Positions 8,997 through 17,822 of a stretch of 64,000 nucleotides of DNA are shown piece after piece (the first letter of the stretch is position 1; each line of letters begins with the position of its first letter). The stretch is from positions 117,777 through 181,776 of the forward strand of contig JACKCC010000017.1 of NCBI GenBank assembly GCA_020634245.1, written 5' to 3'. The notes under the pieces are model-generated. The model saw only the letters and a list, made by a program, of their open reading frames with translations. It was not told the origin of the DNA and ran no database searches. The translations under genes were made by a program, and so were the position numbers. Source of the DNA: Ardenticatenaceae bacterium. Its GTDB lineage: Bacteria; Chloroflexota; Anaerolineae; Promineifilales; Promineifilaceae.

Positions 8997-9953
8997 TTAT
9001 GCAAGTAACGCGTCGAGCGCGCCGTGATCATCAAAATTTTCCCGATAACGGGCAATAAATTCAGCCGGGGTATAGTGATGATTTTGTGTCCCCAGCTGCT
9101 CTAAAACATAAGTCGCGGCCAATGCCCCCATCCGGCCGGCCACATCCCAGGGCAAACCGAGCTGCATCCCACGCATCAACCCGGCGCGAAAAGCATCACC
9201 GGCTCCGGTCGGCTCCACCACTTTGTGCGGTGGCACAACCGGAATGTGGTATTCCTGGCCATCCATGACCAGACGAGAGCCGGAACTGCCTTTGGTAACC
9301 AGCAAACCGCCAACTTTCTGCAAAATCTGGTCTTCATTCAGACCGGTACGATCCTGAATTAAATTGAATTCGTAATCGTTGACAGACAGCAAGAAGCAGC
9401 CATCCAGCCCGGCATATAAATCCTCACCGCTCAAACGAATTGTTTGCTGGCTGGAATCATAGATGTAAGGAATATTCAACTGTTTGCATTCCGCAACATA
9501 ATTGCGCATGGCATCCGGATCGTTAGGCGAAATGATGGCCAAATCGGCATCGGGCGCAAATTTGGCAAAAGTCAGATCGCGGGCACGGGCCATTGCCCCC
9601 GTGTAAAAACTGGCAATCTGGTTTTGGTCCAGATCGGTGTTGACAAAAAAGGAAGCGGTAAATTCGTCTTCGATGGCAACGATGGCCGATGTATCGACGC
9701 CTTGCGCTTCGAGCCAGGCCCGATATTCGGCAAAATCCTGCCCGGCGGTGGCCATGATGTGGGGACGGCCGTTTAACAAAGCCATCGTATACGCAATATT
9801 CGGCGCCGTACCGCCCCGCTGCCGCTTCAATGAATCGACCAAGAAACTGAGGCTGACATGTTGCAACTGATCGGCCAGCAGCATTTCAGCAAATCGGCCG
9901 GGGAAAGACATCAAATAATCAAAAGCGATAGAACCGGTGATAACAATTTTCAT
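8997..9953 (-). CDS. PfkB family sugar/nucleoside kinase, probable adenosine kinase
   Basis: A ribokinase-superfamily enzyme of about 318 residues. The N-terminus reads GSIAFDYLMSFPG, a double-Gly region (RQRGGTAPNIAYTMALL) follows, and the C-terminal PfkB signature with catalytic Asp is GAGDAFRAGLMRG. Placement 26 bases upstream of ahcY on the same strand suggests phosphorylation of adenosine released from SAH; the reaction is inferred from context. The start at 9953 is preferred over the TTG at 9986, whose extra residues come from a low-complexity TTGCAAAG stretch. Confidence 0.8.
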   Translation of the reverse strand: MKIVITGSIAFDYLMSFPGRFAEMLLADQLQHVSLSFLVDSLKRQRGGTAPNIAYTMALLNGRPHIMATAGQDFAEYRAWLEAQGVDTSAIVAIEDEFTASFFVNTDLDQNQIASFYTGAMARARDLTFAKFAPDADLAIISPNDPDAMRNYVAECKQLNIPYIYDSSQQTIRLSGEDLYAGLDGCFLLSVNDYEFNLIQDRTGLNEDQILQKVGGLLVTKGSSGSRLVMDGQEYHIPVVPPHKVVEPTGAGDAFRAGLMRGMQLGLPWDVAGRMGALAATYVLEQLGTQNHHYTPAEFIARYRENFDDHGALDALLA

Positions 9954-9988
9954 AGAAGTTACTCGTTCATAGTTGCATAGTTGCAAAG

Positions 9989-10726
9989 TTACTCTGCTAC
10001 TCTACTGCTTTGCAACTCTTTCTTGAATACAGGCGAAAATCCCAGCCGGTTACGCAGCATAATCAAGACAGCTTCAATGGCATCTTTCCAACCAATTTTT
10101 TTGCCTTCAGCGTATGTGCGGGGGTCGTAATTAATCGGAATCTCTACAATATCATGCCCGGCCAACGCAATTTTATTCGGCAGTTCAAAGTCCAGATCAA
10201 AACTGGTTCCCACTAAATTTAGCGAGTGAGCCACATCGGCCCGCACCATTTTAGAAGCAGTGGCGACATCGGTAATGTGGTGACCAAACAGGAAATTATG
10301 CATCCAGGTCAAAAAACGATTACCCATCAATGTCCGCCAATACTGCGATTTGATTTCGCCATCCAGGATACGGGAGCCAAAAATGGCCGGGGCTTTTGTT
10401 GCCCTGGCTTTATCGGTAAATTTGCGCTGCTCAAACGGGTCGTACTCGCTGTCGGCATCCTGAATGAAAAAGTAATCGCCGGTCATGTTGGCGATGCCGG
10501 TGCGGATGGAAGTCCCTTTGCCCAGATTGCGGTCATGAAAGATGACGTGAATTTCCGGGTCGTTGAGTTGCTGCAAGATTTGACGCGTGCCATCGATGGA
10601 AAAATTATCGACGACCAAAATCTCACGATCCCAACCGGGACCCAAATCAACTGCCTTCGTTTTTTCAATGACCTGTTTGATGGTTGCCTGCTCGTTATAG
10701 CAGCAAATGATGACAGAAAGTTTCAT
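9989..10726 (-). CDS. Family 2 glycosyltransferase
   Basis: A 245-residue GT-A-fold transferase resembling dolichyl/polyprenyl-phosphate mannose or glucose synthases. The N-terminus (SVIICCYNEQATIKQVI) and the metal-binding DADSEYDP are typical, and there is no C-terminal membrane domain. It would move a sugar from a nucleotide donor onto a lipid phosphate or glycan. It is first in the minus-strand run that includes the kinase and ahcY; a candidate promoter lies upstream at 10834-10861. Confidence 0.85.
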   Translation of the reverse strand: MKLSVIICCYNEQATIKQVIEKTKAVDLGPGWDREILVVDNFSIDGTRQILQQLNDPEIHVIFHDRNLGKGTSIRTGIANMTGDYFFIQDADSEYDPFEQRKFTDKARATKAPAIFGSRILDGEIKSQYWRTLMGNRFLTWMHNFLFGHHITDVATASKMVRADVAHSLNLVGTSFDLDFELPNKIALAGHDIVEIPINYDPRTYAEGKKIGWKDAIEAVLIMLRNRLGFSPVFKKELQSSRVAE

Positions 10727-10755
10727 AATTAACTAAATGGGCCGCTGCAAAATGA

Positions 10756-10791
10756 AGGACTGAGCAGCCTGTTTCGTTGCGTCTCAGTCCT
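10756..10791 (-). terminator. Hairpin between plsC-like and GT2 genes
   Basis: Perfect 9-bp arms AGGACTGAG and CTCAGTCCT with an 18-base loop. It can end the acyltransferase transcript or sit in the leader of the glycosyltransferase message. The T-run after it is weak. Confidence 0.45.
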
Positions 10792-10833
10792 GGGTGGGAA
10801 CGGCCGTTTTCGCTTTTCAAAAACCGACTGAAG

Positions 10834-10861
10834 ATTATAACACAGGGCAGGGTATCTCCAA
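10834..10861 (-). promoter_or_regulatory. Candidate promoter for the GT2-kinase-ahcY run
   Basis: On the minus strand, TTGGAG is followed after 16 bases by a perfect TATAAT. It sits just past the acyltransferase stop and points at the glycosyltransferase gene. The -35 is poor, so only the -10 is convincing. Confidence 0.4.
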
Positions 10862-10862
10862 G

Positions 10863-11558
10863 TTAAAATTCAGCACAGTATGGCCAGGCATCTTCACTAC
10901 GGAGCAGCGCGGCCAATGCCGGACTGTCAGCATAGTAGCCATGATAGCGTTCTGGCAGCTGCGCTGCAATATGCACCATAATATAATGCGTAAACGCCGG
11001 TAAATCCGTACCGCGAACTCGTCGCCCCAAATCGGGCAGGTTAAACGGCCGTCCTATATGCAATTCAATCGTCGTCGGCTTCAGCCGCTTCACATTGGCG
11101 AACAAAACATCATTATTCACCAGGCCAACTGGCAAAATGGGCACCCTTGTCCGCGATGCCAGATAGGCAGCGCCATCCTTGGCAGCCATCATTTGCCCCG
11201 TAAAACTGCGCGAGCCTTCCGGAGCCAGCCCAAATACTGTTCCCGCCTCTAGAGCGTCCAGTGCCGCCCGCAGTTGACTGCGGTCAACAGTGTCTCGTTC
11301 AATGTAAATCGCCCCCAGCCAGGCCATAATGGGGCCGTAGATTGGATGGGTGCGCCATTTGTTGACGGCGAAAAACCGCCATTTTTGCAGTGGAAAATTG
11401 ATGAGCAGCACCGGCGTATCCACAACGCTGGTATGGTTGAGGACGACGATGTACGGTCCCTGTGAAGGAATATTTTCCCGGCCGCTCACTTTGAAGTGGA
11501 TTAACAAAATAAGCCGGGCAATATTCATGGCGATGCGAATCAGGCGGTAACGGAACAT
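10863..11558 (-). CDS. 1-acyl-sn-glycerol-3-phosphate acyltransferase (PlsC family)
   Basis: A 231-residue lysophospholipid acyltransferase. The catalytic NHxxxxD motif is NHTSVVD and the glycerol-phosphate-binding motif is EGSRS (APEGSRSFTG), with a hydrophobic N-terminal segment for membrane association. It would make phosphatidic acid in phospholipid synthesis. It follows the LysM lipoprotein gene by 21 bases on the same strand. Confidence 0.88.
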   Translation of the reverse strand: MFRYRLIRIAMNIARLILLIHFKVSGRENIPSQGPYIVVLNHTSVVDTPVLLINFPLQKWRFFAVNKWRTHPIYGPIMAWLGAIYIERDTVDRSQLRAALDALEAGTVFGLAPEGSRSFTGQMMAAKDGAAYLASRTRVPILPVGLVNNDVLFANVKRLKPTTIELHIGRPFNLPDLGRRVRGTDLPAFTHYIMVHIAAQLPERYHGYYADSPALAALLRSEDAWPYCAEF

Positions 11559-11579
11559 GAATTCTCCAATATTCTTCGA

Positions 11580-12563
11580 TTACTCACTGACAATTTGAGC
11601 GTAGGCAGTGAGAGTCAGGTTTGCGGTTGGTCCACCAGGTGATGCGGCCGTCAAATTAAAAGATACGGTCTCACCCGGTGCCAGATTGCCATCCAAATTC
11701 TGCTGCTGGAAACCGGTAACATCCCCCAGGTCATCATAAAAAGTGGCTGTGACAACCACGGATTGTACTGTGGATTGCCCGCTGTTTTGAACCGTTCCGT
11801 CCACTTGCACGCGATCGTCGGCGATGGTAACGGCCGTTTCTCCCACCAATAAATCTACAACCTGCGTCCCCAAATCCAGCACCGTCTCGCCGCCCACGAC
11901 GCTAACTGAAGGATGAACAAAATTGGCCGGTGGCTGGTTCAGTAAAATGCCAAAGGGGGCCGATTGGCCGGGCATAATGACCGGAACCGCTGCCCAGGCA
12001 ACGGCCGTGCCCAATTCCGCGCCTGCCACATCCAGCAGCCCAATCGAAACCTGCACGTTGCCCGCCGGTAAATCGCCCAGATTGACCACCTCGCCCAACA
12101 GCCACAAGCTCCCCACCGGTGTCTGGTAGGCTTTTACGTGGCGAATTATAATCTGGATGGGAACGGCCGTGCTGGCCACACCTTGAAATTGAGGAGTCGC
12201 CGGCGGCGGCAGCACCAATGTCTGCCCGATTTGCAGCAAGGCCGGCTGAACGTCAGGATTCATCGCCTCGATTTCTTCGGTGGTCGTCTGATTTTGGATG
12301 GCAATTCCTAACAGCGTATCCCCCTCCACAATAGTGTAAATGATGGGTGTAGCGGTGGGCGTGGCCGTAGCGGTGGGCATAGGCGAGGGCGTGGTCTGGA
12401 TAACGGCCGTTGTCGGCACAGCCCGTGTCACCAGAGAAACACCAATCGGCAGCGTCGGCGTTGCCGAGGAAACAGGCGTCCCAGTCACCACTGATTCGGT
12501 CGAACGGCAGCCCAACAAAACCGGCAGCAAAATGATTAAATAAACCCAGTTCAAAAATCTCAT
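11580..12563 (-). CDS. LysM-domain lipoprotein
   Basis: A 327-residue exported lipoprotein. The signal peptide ends in the lipobox LLGC, with the lipidated Cys at residue 19. A Thr/Pro/Ala-rich linker leads to one LysM domain (YTIVEGDTLLGIA to IGQTLVLP, residues about 75-120). Two beta-sandwich-like repeats follow, similar to FxLYD/CARDB-type extracellular domains. LysM binds peptidoglycan or related glycans, so this is probably a wall-associated surface protein. It is divergent from the 12699 gene. Confidence 0.85.
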   Translation of the reverse strand: MRFLNWVYLIILLPVLLGCRSTESVVTGTPVSSATPTLPIGVSLVTRAVPTTAVIQTTPSPMPTATATPTATPIIYTIVEGDTLLGIAIQNQTTTEEIEAMNPDVQPALLQIGQTLVLPPPATPQFQGVASTAVPIQIIIRHVKAYQTPVGSLWLLGEVVNLGDLPAGNVQVSIGLLDVAGAELGTAVAWAAVPVIMPGQSAPFGILLNQPPANFVHPSVSVVGGETVLDLGTQVVDLLVGETAVTIADDRVQVDGTVQNSGQSTVQSVVVTATFYDDLGDVTGFQQQNLDGNLAPGETVSFNLTAASPGGPTANLTLTAYAQIVSE

Positions 12564-12698
12564 ATAATAACAGTCCGTGAGTATAACGATTTTCGGTGAT
12601 GGGGCGAACCACCAGGGTTTTGCATACGCCGATGGATGTTCAAATATTCATGGTGAGTTAAAATAGACGGTGAACAACACATTCAAAAAGCAGTAATC

Positions 12699-13226
12699 AT
12701 GACATTTGAATTTAATACCATCCAACTGGAAGAAAATCCGGAACGCCTGAAAATTAGCTGGCCATTAAAACGGCCGTGGCTGCTCTTTGGCCTTTTCTCA
12801 CTGGCCCTGGTCGTCTGGTTGGTCACGCTCATAGGTATGAGCATTTACCTGGTGCGCGATGTCATCGGGGCCGGTGAACGGTTCACGTTTGTCTTTTCGG
12901 TCATGCTCATCCTCTGGCTGCTGGTTTGGCTGTGGTTTGGCCGGATTTTGAGCAATCGGTGGCAGTACGTCGCCGCCAACCGCGAAATCCTGTTCATTAA
13001 CCCATCACAGTTGATCATTCGCCGCCCGGTATCCATCTTTGGCATCACCGATGCCTATGATATGCAGCATGTCAGCCGGTTTTATGTCAGCGAAAAACTC
13101 AACTGCCCGGTGTTTGATTGCGGCCACCAACACATCTATTTTGGTCAGTCTTTGCCTCAGGATGAGGCTGAAAAGTTGATTGGGATGTTGAACGGCCGTT
13201 TCTTCCCCCATTGGGACGACGAATAA
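12699..13226 (+). CDS. Small membrane protein, two TM segments
   Basis: A 175-residue protein of unknown function. Two hydrophobic helices (residues about 27-52 and 65-88) are followed by a soluble beta-rich C-terminal domain, an arrangement like bacterial PH-domain membrane proteins, though that match is only by eye. The stop overlaps the next start (TAATG), so it is translationally coupled to the cyclase-AAA-TPR gene and may work with it. Confidence 0.6.
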   Translation: MTFEFNTIQLEENPERLKISWPLKRPWLLFGLFSLALVVWLVTLIGMSIYLVRDVIGAGERFTFVFSVMLILWLLVWLWFGRILSNRWQYVAANREILFINPSQLIIRRPVSIFGITDAYDMQHVSRFYVSEKLNCPVFDCGHQHIYFGQSLPQDEAEKLIGMLNGRFFPHWDDE

Positions 13227-16200
13227 TGTCAGACAGCAAAGCCGCCATCACCCGCGAACTGGTTTGCGATTTAGCCGCTTATATTCCGGCCACGTTGATC
13301 CGGCAAATTATGCGCGCGGGAATACCCACACCCGGGGAAACGCAAACCCTAAACGCAGCCACCCTCTTCTCCGACATTTCCGGTTTTACGGCCATGTCCG
13401 AAGAATTGGCTTCCGATGGACCGCGTGGCGCGGAGGAGCTAAACCGCGTGCTGCTGCTTACTTTTACCGGCATGATTGACGTCATCGACGAAATGGGTGG
13501 CGCAGTGAGCCATTTCCACGGCGACGCTATGTTGGTCTACTTTCCCGATGATGATGGTCAGGCGGCCCAGCGTGCGCTGGCTTGCGCCTACATGATGCAG
13601 CAGTTGATGCTGACCAGTTTTAACCGGGTTGTCACCAATCGCCCACCGGGAAAACGGCCGTTTTTCGATTTGACGATGAAGATTGGGCTGGGTTACGGCC
13701 TCTGCCGCGAAACAGTCGTCGGTGACCCGGCACAAACGATGGAATTTGTTTTGGCGGGCACGGCCGTTGACCAGGCCGCCGCCGCTGAAAAACACGCCAA
13801 AGCCGGGCAAATCATCGCCAGCCAGGCGTTATTAGAACGGGCCAGACTACCTGCACCGGAACCATTCAATCCGGTAACGGCCGTTCAGTTATGGCCGCCC
13901 TCCCACCCCATCATAGACTGGAACTCGTGTGACGCTGTGGATTTGCAGCGGATGGTAACGGCCGTTACTCCTTTCATTCCTCCTGTCATTTATAAACGAA
14001 CCATCTCCGGATTGAGCGAAATGGCCGAACACCGGCCAGTCACCAGCATCTTCGTCCAGTTCGATTTTGACGAACCGGAGCAGATTGACAGTGGACTGCT
14101 GCAAGCTTACTTCGAGTGGGCCGGCCAGGTTGTGACTCGTTTCAACAGCGGCAATGCCCGCCTTAACCGCGTGTTAACCGGCGATAAAGGTAATCAGCTT
14201 CACATTATTTTTGGCGCACCAGTTGCCCCGGACGCGCCGGATCAGGCCATCCGCTGCGCACTGGCCCTACAGCGCGAACGACCGGCCTACGTGACTCAAC
14301 AGCGCATCGGTCTGGCTGCCGGCAAGGTATTTGCCTGTCCTGTGGGTGCGTCCCGCCGCCGCGAGTACACTGTTGTCGGCGATGTCGTCAATTTATCGGC
14401 CCGGCTGACGCAAATCTGTCAAGATGGCCAGGTTTTAACTGACAAAACCACCGCCGATCGGGTACGGGAATCGATTGATTTCGACACACTTCCGCCTGTC
14501 TACTTAAAGGGCAAACAGGCAGAAATCACCCCCTATCAGCCGCGCGGCGACCAGGGCGGCCAAGCGCAACTGCAAGTATTTTTTAATCGCTGGAAACGGC
14601 CGTTAGTCGGGCGGGAACAGGAAATCGACTTGCTGCTGGGGGGGATGGATACGGCTCTGCGTGGTGTTGGCGGCGTAGTGGCCGTATATGGCTCTACCGG
14701 CGTGGGCAAAACAAGCCTGCTGGCTGTGGGCTTAAAACATTGGCTGGAATCGGGGGGCGCAGCTTACGCCGGGGAAGGCCAGCAGCACACCAGTGAAATC
14801 CCCTACGGCCCCTGGATTAGCATCTGGCAGGATTTTTTGGGACTGTCTACAGGAATGGACACAGCGGCGCAGGTTACGGCCGTGACCAACCGCATGACCT
14901 CCCTCGTTCCCGACTGCGGTGACGACATTGGTTTGTGGCGCGATATTCTGGGATTGCCGCTGCCCCAAGCCGCCAAGTTGGGGGAACTGACAGCCGAAGT
15001 CAGGCAAGCGCGCTTTTTCCGCATGGTGCGGCAGGCATTCCAGACCGCCGCGCAGCAGCAGCCCCTGTTTTTCATTCTGGAAGGGCTGCATTGGGCCGAC
15101 CAATCCACGCTGGCCCTGATTGATGAATTGACGCCGCATCTGGAAGATTGGCCGATTTTTATGGGGTTGTCGTTCCGGCCTATCGCCGAACTGACGATGG
15201 AAACGTTGAATCAGGCGACCTGTCTGCCGATTGTTTTGTCCGATTTGCCGTCAAAATACGGCCGTCAAATGCTCCAGCAGCTTATCGGCACCACCGAACT
15301 ACCACCGGCAGTCGAGCAGCACCTGGGGCTGCGCAGCCGGGAAGGATTGGAAAGCCCGGTCAATCCGCTGTTTTTAGAAGAGGCAGTGAATGTGATGATG
15401 GGGCTGGGCGTTTTGCAGGTAAACGGCCGTGTCCAGGTCAACGAAACTCTGCTCACCCGCATGCAAATCCCCGATACGATTCATGGCTTGCTGCTGGCGC
15501 GCATCGACCGGCTGCCGGTGGCCAGCCGCGACTTGTTGCAAATCGCCTCGGTCATTGGCCGCCAATTCAATCTTGATCCGCTGGTTTCTCTTTCGCCAGA
15601 CACGCCGCGTGACGTGGCCACATCGCTGCTTAACGATCTGGCTGTGGAAGAAATAACCCAGCTCATGACCGCCGACCCGGAATGGTCATATCTCTTCCAG
15701 CACGCCATGACACACGAAGTGGCTTACGAAAGCCTGCCCTTTGCCCGCCGGCAAACGCTGCATGCGGCCGTAGCCGATTGGTTAGTCAAGCGGTACCGGG
15801 ACAACCTGAAACCGCTGTATCCCGTCCTGGCTTACCATTACAGCCGGGCCGATGACCATGAAAATGGACTGCGTTACGCCCTGGCTGCCGCCGACAGCGC
15901 CCGCGATATATTCGCTAATCAGGAAGCCGTAGAGCTTTACACACTGGCCGAGTCCCATTTGCAGGTGTTGGGGGAAGACGAAAGGTGGGAAACGGCCGTT
16001 GAGCTATATTTGTCTCGTGGACACGCCATGCGCTTACTTGGCGATTTTGCAACAGCTATTAAAGATATTGAAGCAGGGCTGTATTTAGCATTGAAAAATG
16101 AAAGCCTTTCACAAACAGTCCATGCCTACGATCTACTGGCAGATATTCGGTATCGACAAGGATACTACGACATGGCGATCAATGCCGCCAACGAAATCAT

Positions 16201-17314
16201 CAATATTTCAGACTTTAAATACCTAACCAAGGAACATGCATCGGCTTACCTTTGGTTGGGTATGAGCTACAGCGCCTTGGGTAAGTCCTCAGAGGCACAA
16301 CTTCACTTAAATCAAGCAGAAAAGTTATGTCTTGCCATTCAAGATAATCAAAAGTTGGCCAGAGTTCTAGAAGCTATTGCATTTGTTTATTACCAACAAA
16401 AAGACCTCCAGTTGGCTTTGAAATCAATGCAACAAAGCGTCAATTTGTCTCGAAATGTCAGCAAACCCATAAACTTGGCCTCATCTTTGAACAATATTGC
16501 TCTCGTCCAACATCAATTGGGATCGGCGGAAGAAGCTTTAGAGACGCTAAACGAATCTATCAAATTGGTGCGCGAGACAAGTCGCAATTTTTTTGCGCGA
16601 TTCGTTGGAAACAGGGCAGAAATATTAACGTATCTTGGTCGTTATGTGGAAGCACAGCAGGATTTTGAACAAGCTATCAATCTATTCATGCTCATGGATG
16701 ATGAACAGGCTTTATCCGAGTTATTCTTGGTAATGGGCTACGAACATTACAGCATGATTGGAAATTGGTCGCAGGCAAATAGCTGTTTCCAAAAAGCAGA
16801 GAAACTAATCAATAAAGAAAAATTTGCCGAGGGCAGAGCACGACTCCTTATTGGAAAAGGGAACGTTGCATTACATACTAACCAAATCATACAATCCAGG
16901 CAGTATTTTGAGAAAGCTTTAACACTCATCGATGAAAAAAAAATCACCTGGTGGCGCCCAGCTGTACTTTATTATCTAGCCCAGAGTAATTTACATTCTG
17001 GGGATATCACTGCGGCGAAAGAACAACTATTGGCCGCCGTTAAAACAGTTGATAATGACGGCTGCCCAGATTACTTGCCCCTAATTTTCTTCTTGCTTGC
17101 CCAATTAGAAGAAAACCTTCATGATAGGCAACAATACTTGGAAAGTTGTGTAAAAACAGCAGAAAAACGCGCCCGTTTATTAGACAAAGTTTATTGCTTT
17201 GAACGTGTTGCCTCGATTTTTGTGCATGATGTTAACCCGGATCAAAGAAAACGAGGAGGCGAAATACAAAACAAAGCCAATGAATTAAGATATCAACTCA
17301 AAATCTCTGATTAG
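13226..17314 (+). CDS. Soluble-adenylyl-cyclase-like protein: two cyclase domains, AAA ATPase, TPR repeats
   Basis: A 1362-residue protein with the domain order of mammalian ADCY10. Cyclase domain 1 (about residues 45-200) has the metal Asp motif FSDISGFT and HGDAML but lacks the Asn-Arg pair. Domain 2 (about 270-420) lacks the first Asp motif but has GDKGN and VGDVVNLSAR, so the two halves could form one active site that makes cAMP from ATP. An AAA/STAND ATPase follows, with P-loop GSTGVGKT near residue 490, then TPR repeats from about 885 to the end. From about 16020 the DNA turns AT-rich and carries no ACGGCCGT, unlike the first two-thirds. Start 13226 (ATG, overlapping the previous stop) is chosen over the upstream TTG. 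Confidence 0.85.
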   Translation: MSDSKAAITRELVCDLAAYIPATLIRQIMRAGIPTPGETQTLNAATLFSDISGFTAMSEELASDGPRGAEELNRVLLLTFTGMIDVIDEMGGAVSHFHGDAMLVYFPDDDGQAAQRALACAYMMQQLMLTSFNRVVTNRPPGKRPFFDLTMKIGLGYGLCRETVVGDPAQTMEFVLAGTAVDQAAAAEKHAKAGQIIASQALLERARLPAPEPFNPVTAVQLWPPSHPIIDWNSCDAVDLQRMVTAVTPFIPPVIYKRTISGLSEMAEHRPVTSIFVQFDFDEPEQIDSGLLQAYFEWAGQVVTRFNSGNARLNRVLTGDKGNQLHIIFGAPVAPDAPDQAIRCALALQRERPAYVTQQRIGLAAGKVFACPVGASRRREYTVVGDVVNLSARLTQICQDGQVLTDKTTADRVRESIDFDTLPPVYLKGKQAEITPYQPRGDQGGQAQLQVFFNRWKRPLVGREQEIDLLLGGMDTALRGVGGVVAVYGSTGVGKTSLLAVGLKHWLESGGAAYAGEGQQHTSEIPYGPWISIWQDFLGLSTGMDTAAQVTAVTNRMTSLVPDCGDDIGLWRDILGLPLPQAAKLGELTAEVRQARFFRMVRQAFQTAAQQQPLFFILEGLHWADQSTLALIDELTPHLEDWPIFMGLSFRPIAELTMETLNQATCLPIVLSDLPSKYGRQMLQQLIGTTELPPAVEQHLGLRSREGLESPVNPLFLEEAVNVMMGLGVLQVNGRVQVNETLLTRMQIPDTIHGLLLARIDRLPVASRDLLQIASVIGRQFNLDPLVSLSPDTPRDVATSLLNDLAVEEITQLMTADPEWSYLFQHAMTHEVAYESLPFARRQTLHAAVADWLVKRYRDNLKPLYPVLAYHYSRADDHENGLRYALAAADSARDIFANQEAVELYTLAESHLQVLGEDERWETAVELYLSRGHAMRLLGDFATAIKDIEAGLYLALKNESLSQTVHAYDLLADIRYRQGYYDMAINAANEIINISDFKYLTKEHASAYLWLGMSYSALGKSSEAQLHLNQAEKLCLAIQDNQKLARVLEAIAFVYYQQKDLQLALKSMQQSVNLSRNVSKPINLASSLNNIALVQHQLGSAEEALETLNESIKLVRETSRNFFARFVGNRAEILTYLGRYVEAQQDFEQAINLFMLMDDEQALSELFLVMGYEHYSMIGNWSQANSCFQKAEKLINKEKFAEGRARLLIGKGNVALHTNQIIQSRQYFEKALTLIDEKKITWWRPAVLYYLAQSNLHSGDITAAKEQLLAAVKTVDNDGCPDYLPLIFFLLAQLEENLHDRQQYLESCVKTAEKRARLLDKVYCFERVASIFVHDVNPDQRKRGGEIQNKANELRYQLKISD

Positions 17315-17325
17315 TCTATACGAAA

Positions 17326-17356
17326 AACAAGCCTTTGCTAAACACATAGGCTTGTT
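17326..17356. terminator. Bidirectional terminator between convergent genes
   Basis: AACAAGCCT pairs with AGGCTTGTT (9 bp) across a 13-base loop. An A-run precedes it and a T-rich stretch follows, so it can work for both the cyclase gene and the small minus-strand gene. Confidence 0.65.
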
Positions 17357-17391
17357 CAATTTCTTAATTGGAACACACTAGCGCAAGACCA

Positions 17392-17610
17392 TTATATGCC
17401 AGGCGTCCAAATTCCTTTCGTTGTACGATCTCCCAATCCACCGGCAAACTGATCGAAATTATTTTCATCCAAACCTTCGAGCATTTTGCGCTCTACGGCC
17501 GTTAAATCATAACCGGCCAAAGCTTTTTTAGGGTCGGTGAATAGTAGGTGGCGGAACGTTTCATCTTCGACTGCCTTATCAAAAATTTCCTTTACAACTG
17601 CTTCAGACAT
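17392..17610 (-). CDS. Small NHLP/RiPP-leader-like protein
   Basis: A 72-residue acidic helical protein. The layout FRHLLFTDPKKALAGYDLT, then E-rich LxxL and a short Gly-rich tail after FAGGLGDR, matches the pattern of the Os1348/Franean1-type NHLP-clan proteins (leader-like peptides of ribosomally made natural products). The tail TTKGIWTPGI would be the core if it is processed. No YcaO, radical SAM, LanM or peptidase-exporter gene is visible nearby; a MFS exporter is divergent at 17823. GGAG lies 9 bases before the ATG. Family resemblance is by eye; a maturation function is not shown. Confidence 0.65.
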   Translation of the reverse strand: MSEAVVKEIFDKAVEDETFRHLLFTDPKKALAGYDLTAVERKMLEGLDENNFDQFAGGLGDRTTKGIWTPGI

Positions 17611-17822
17611 CTTCTAATCTCCAATTTGAATTATTTAACTGTAACACCTGAACGTGCTTTCAGTATGATAGTTTGTGGCTTCTTTGTCAACATGTTCAAT
17701 TACATTTCAAGTGAAATCTACTTAACGTTCACGCTTATTTTGGATTTCATCATAGACGGTCTACAATCAGCGGGCAATTTTTAGGGTCGATAACGGCCAT
17801 ATCACATTACAGGTTTCTTTTT

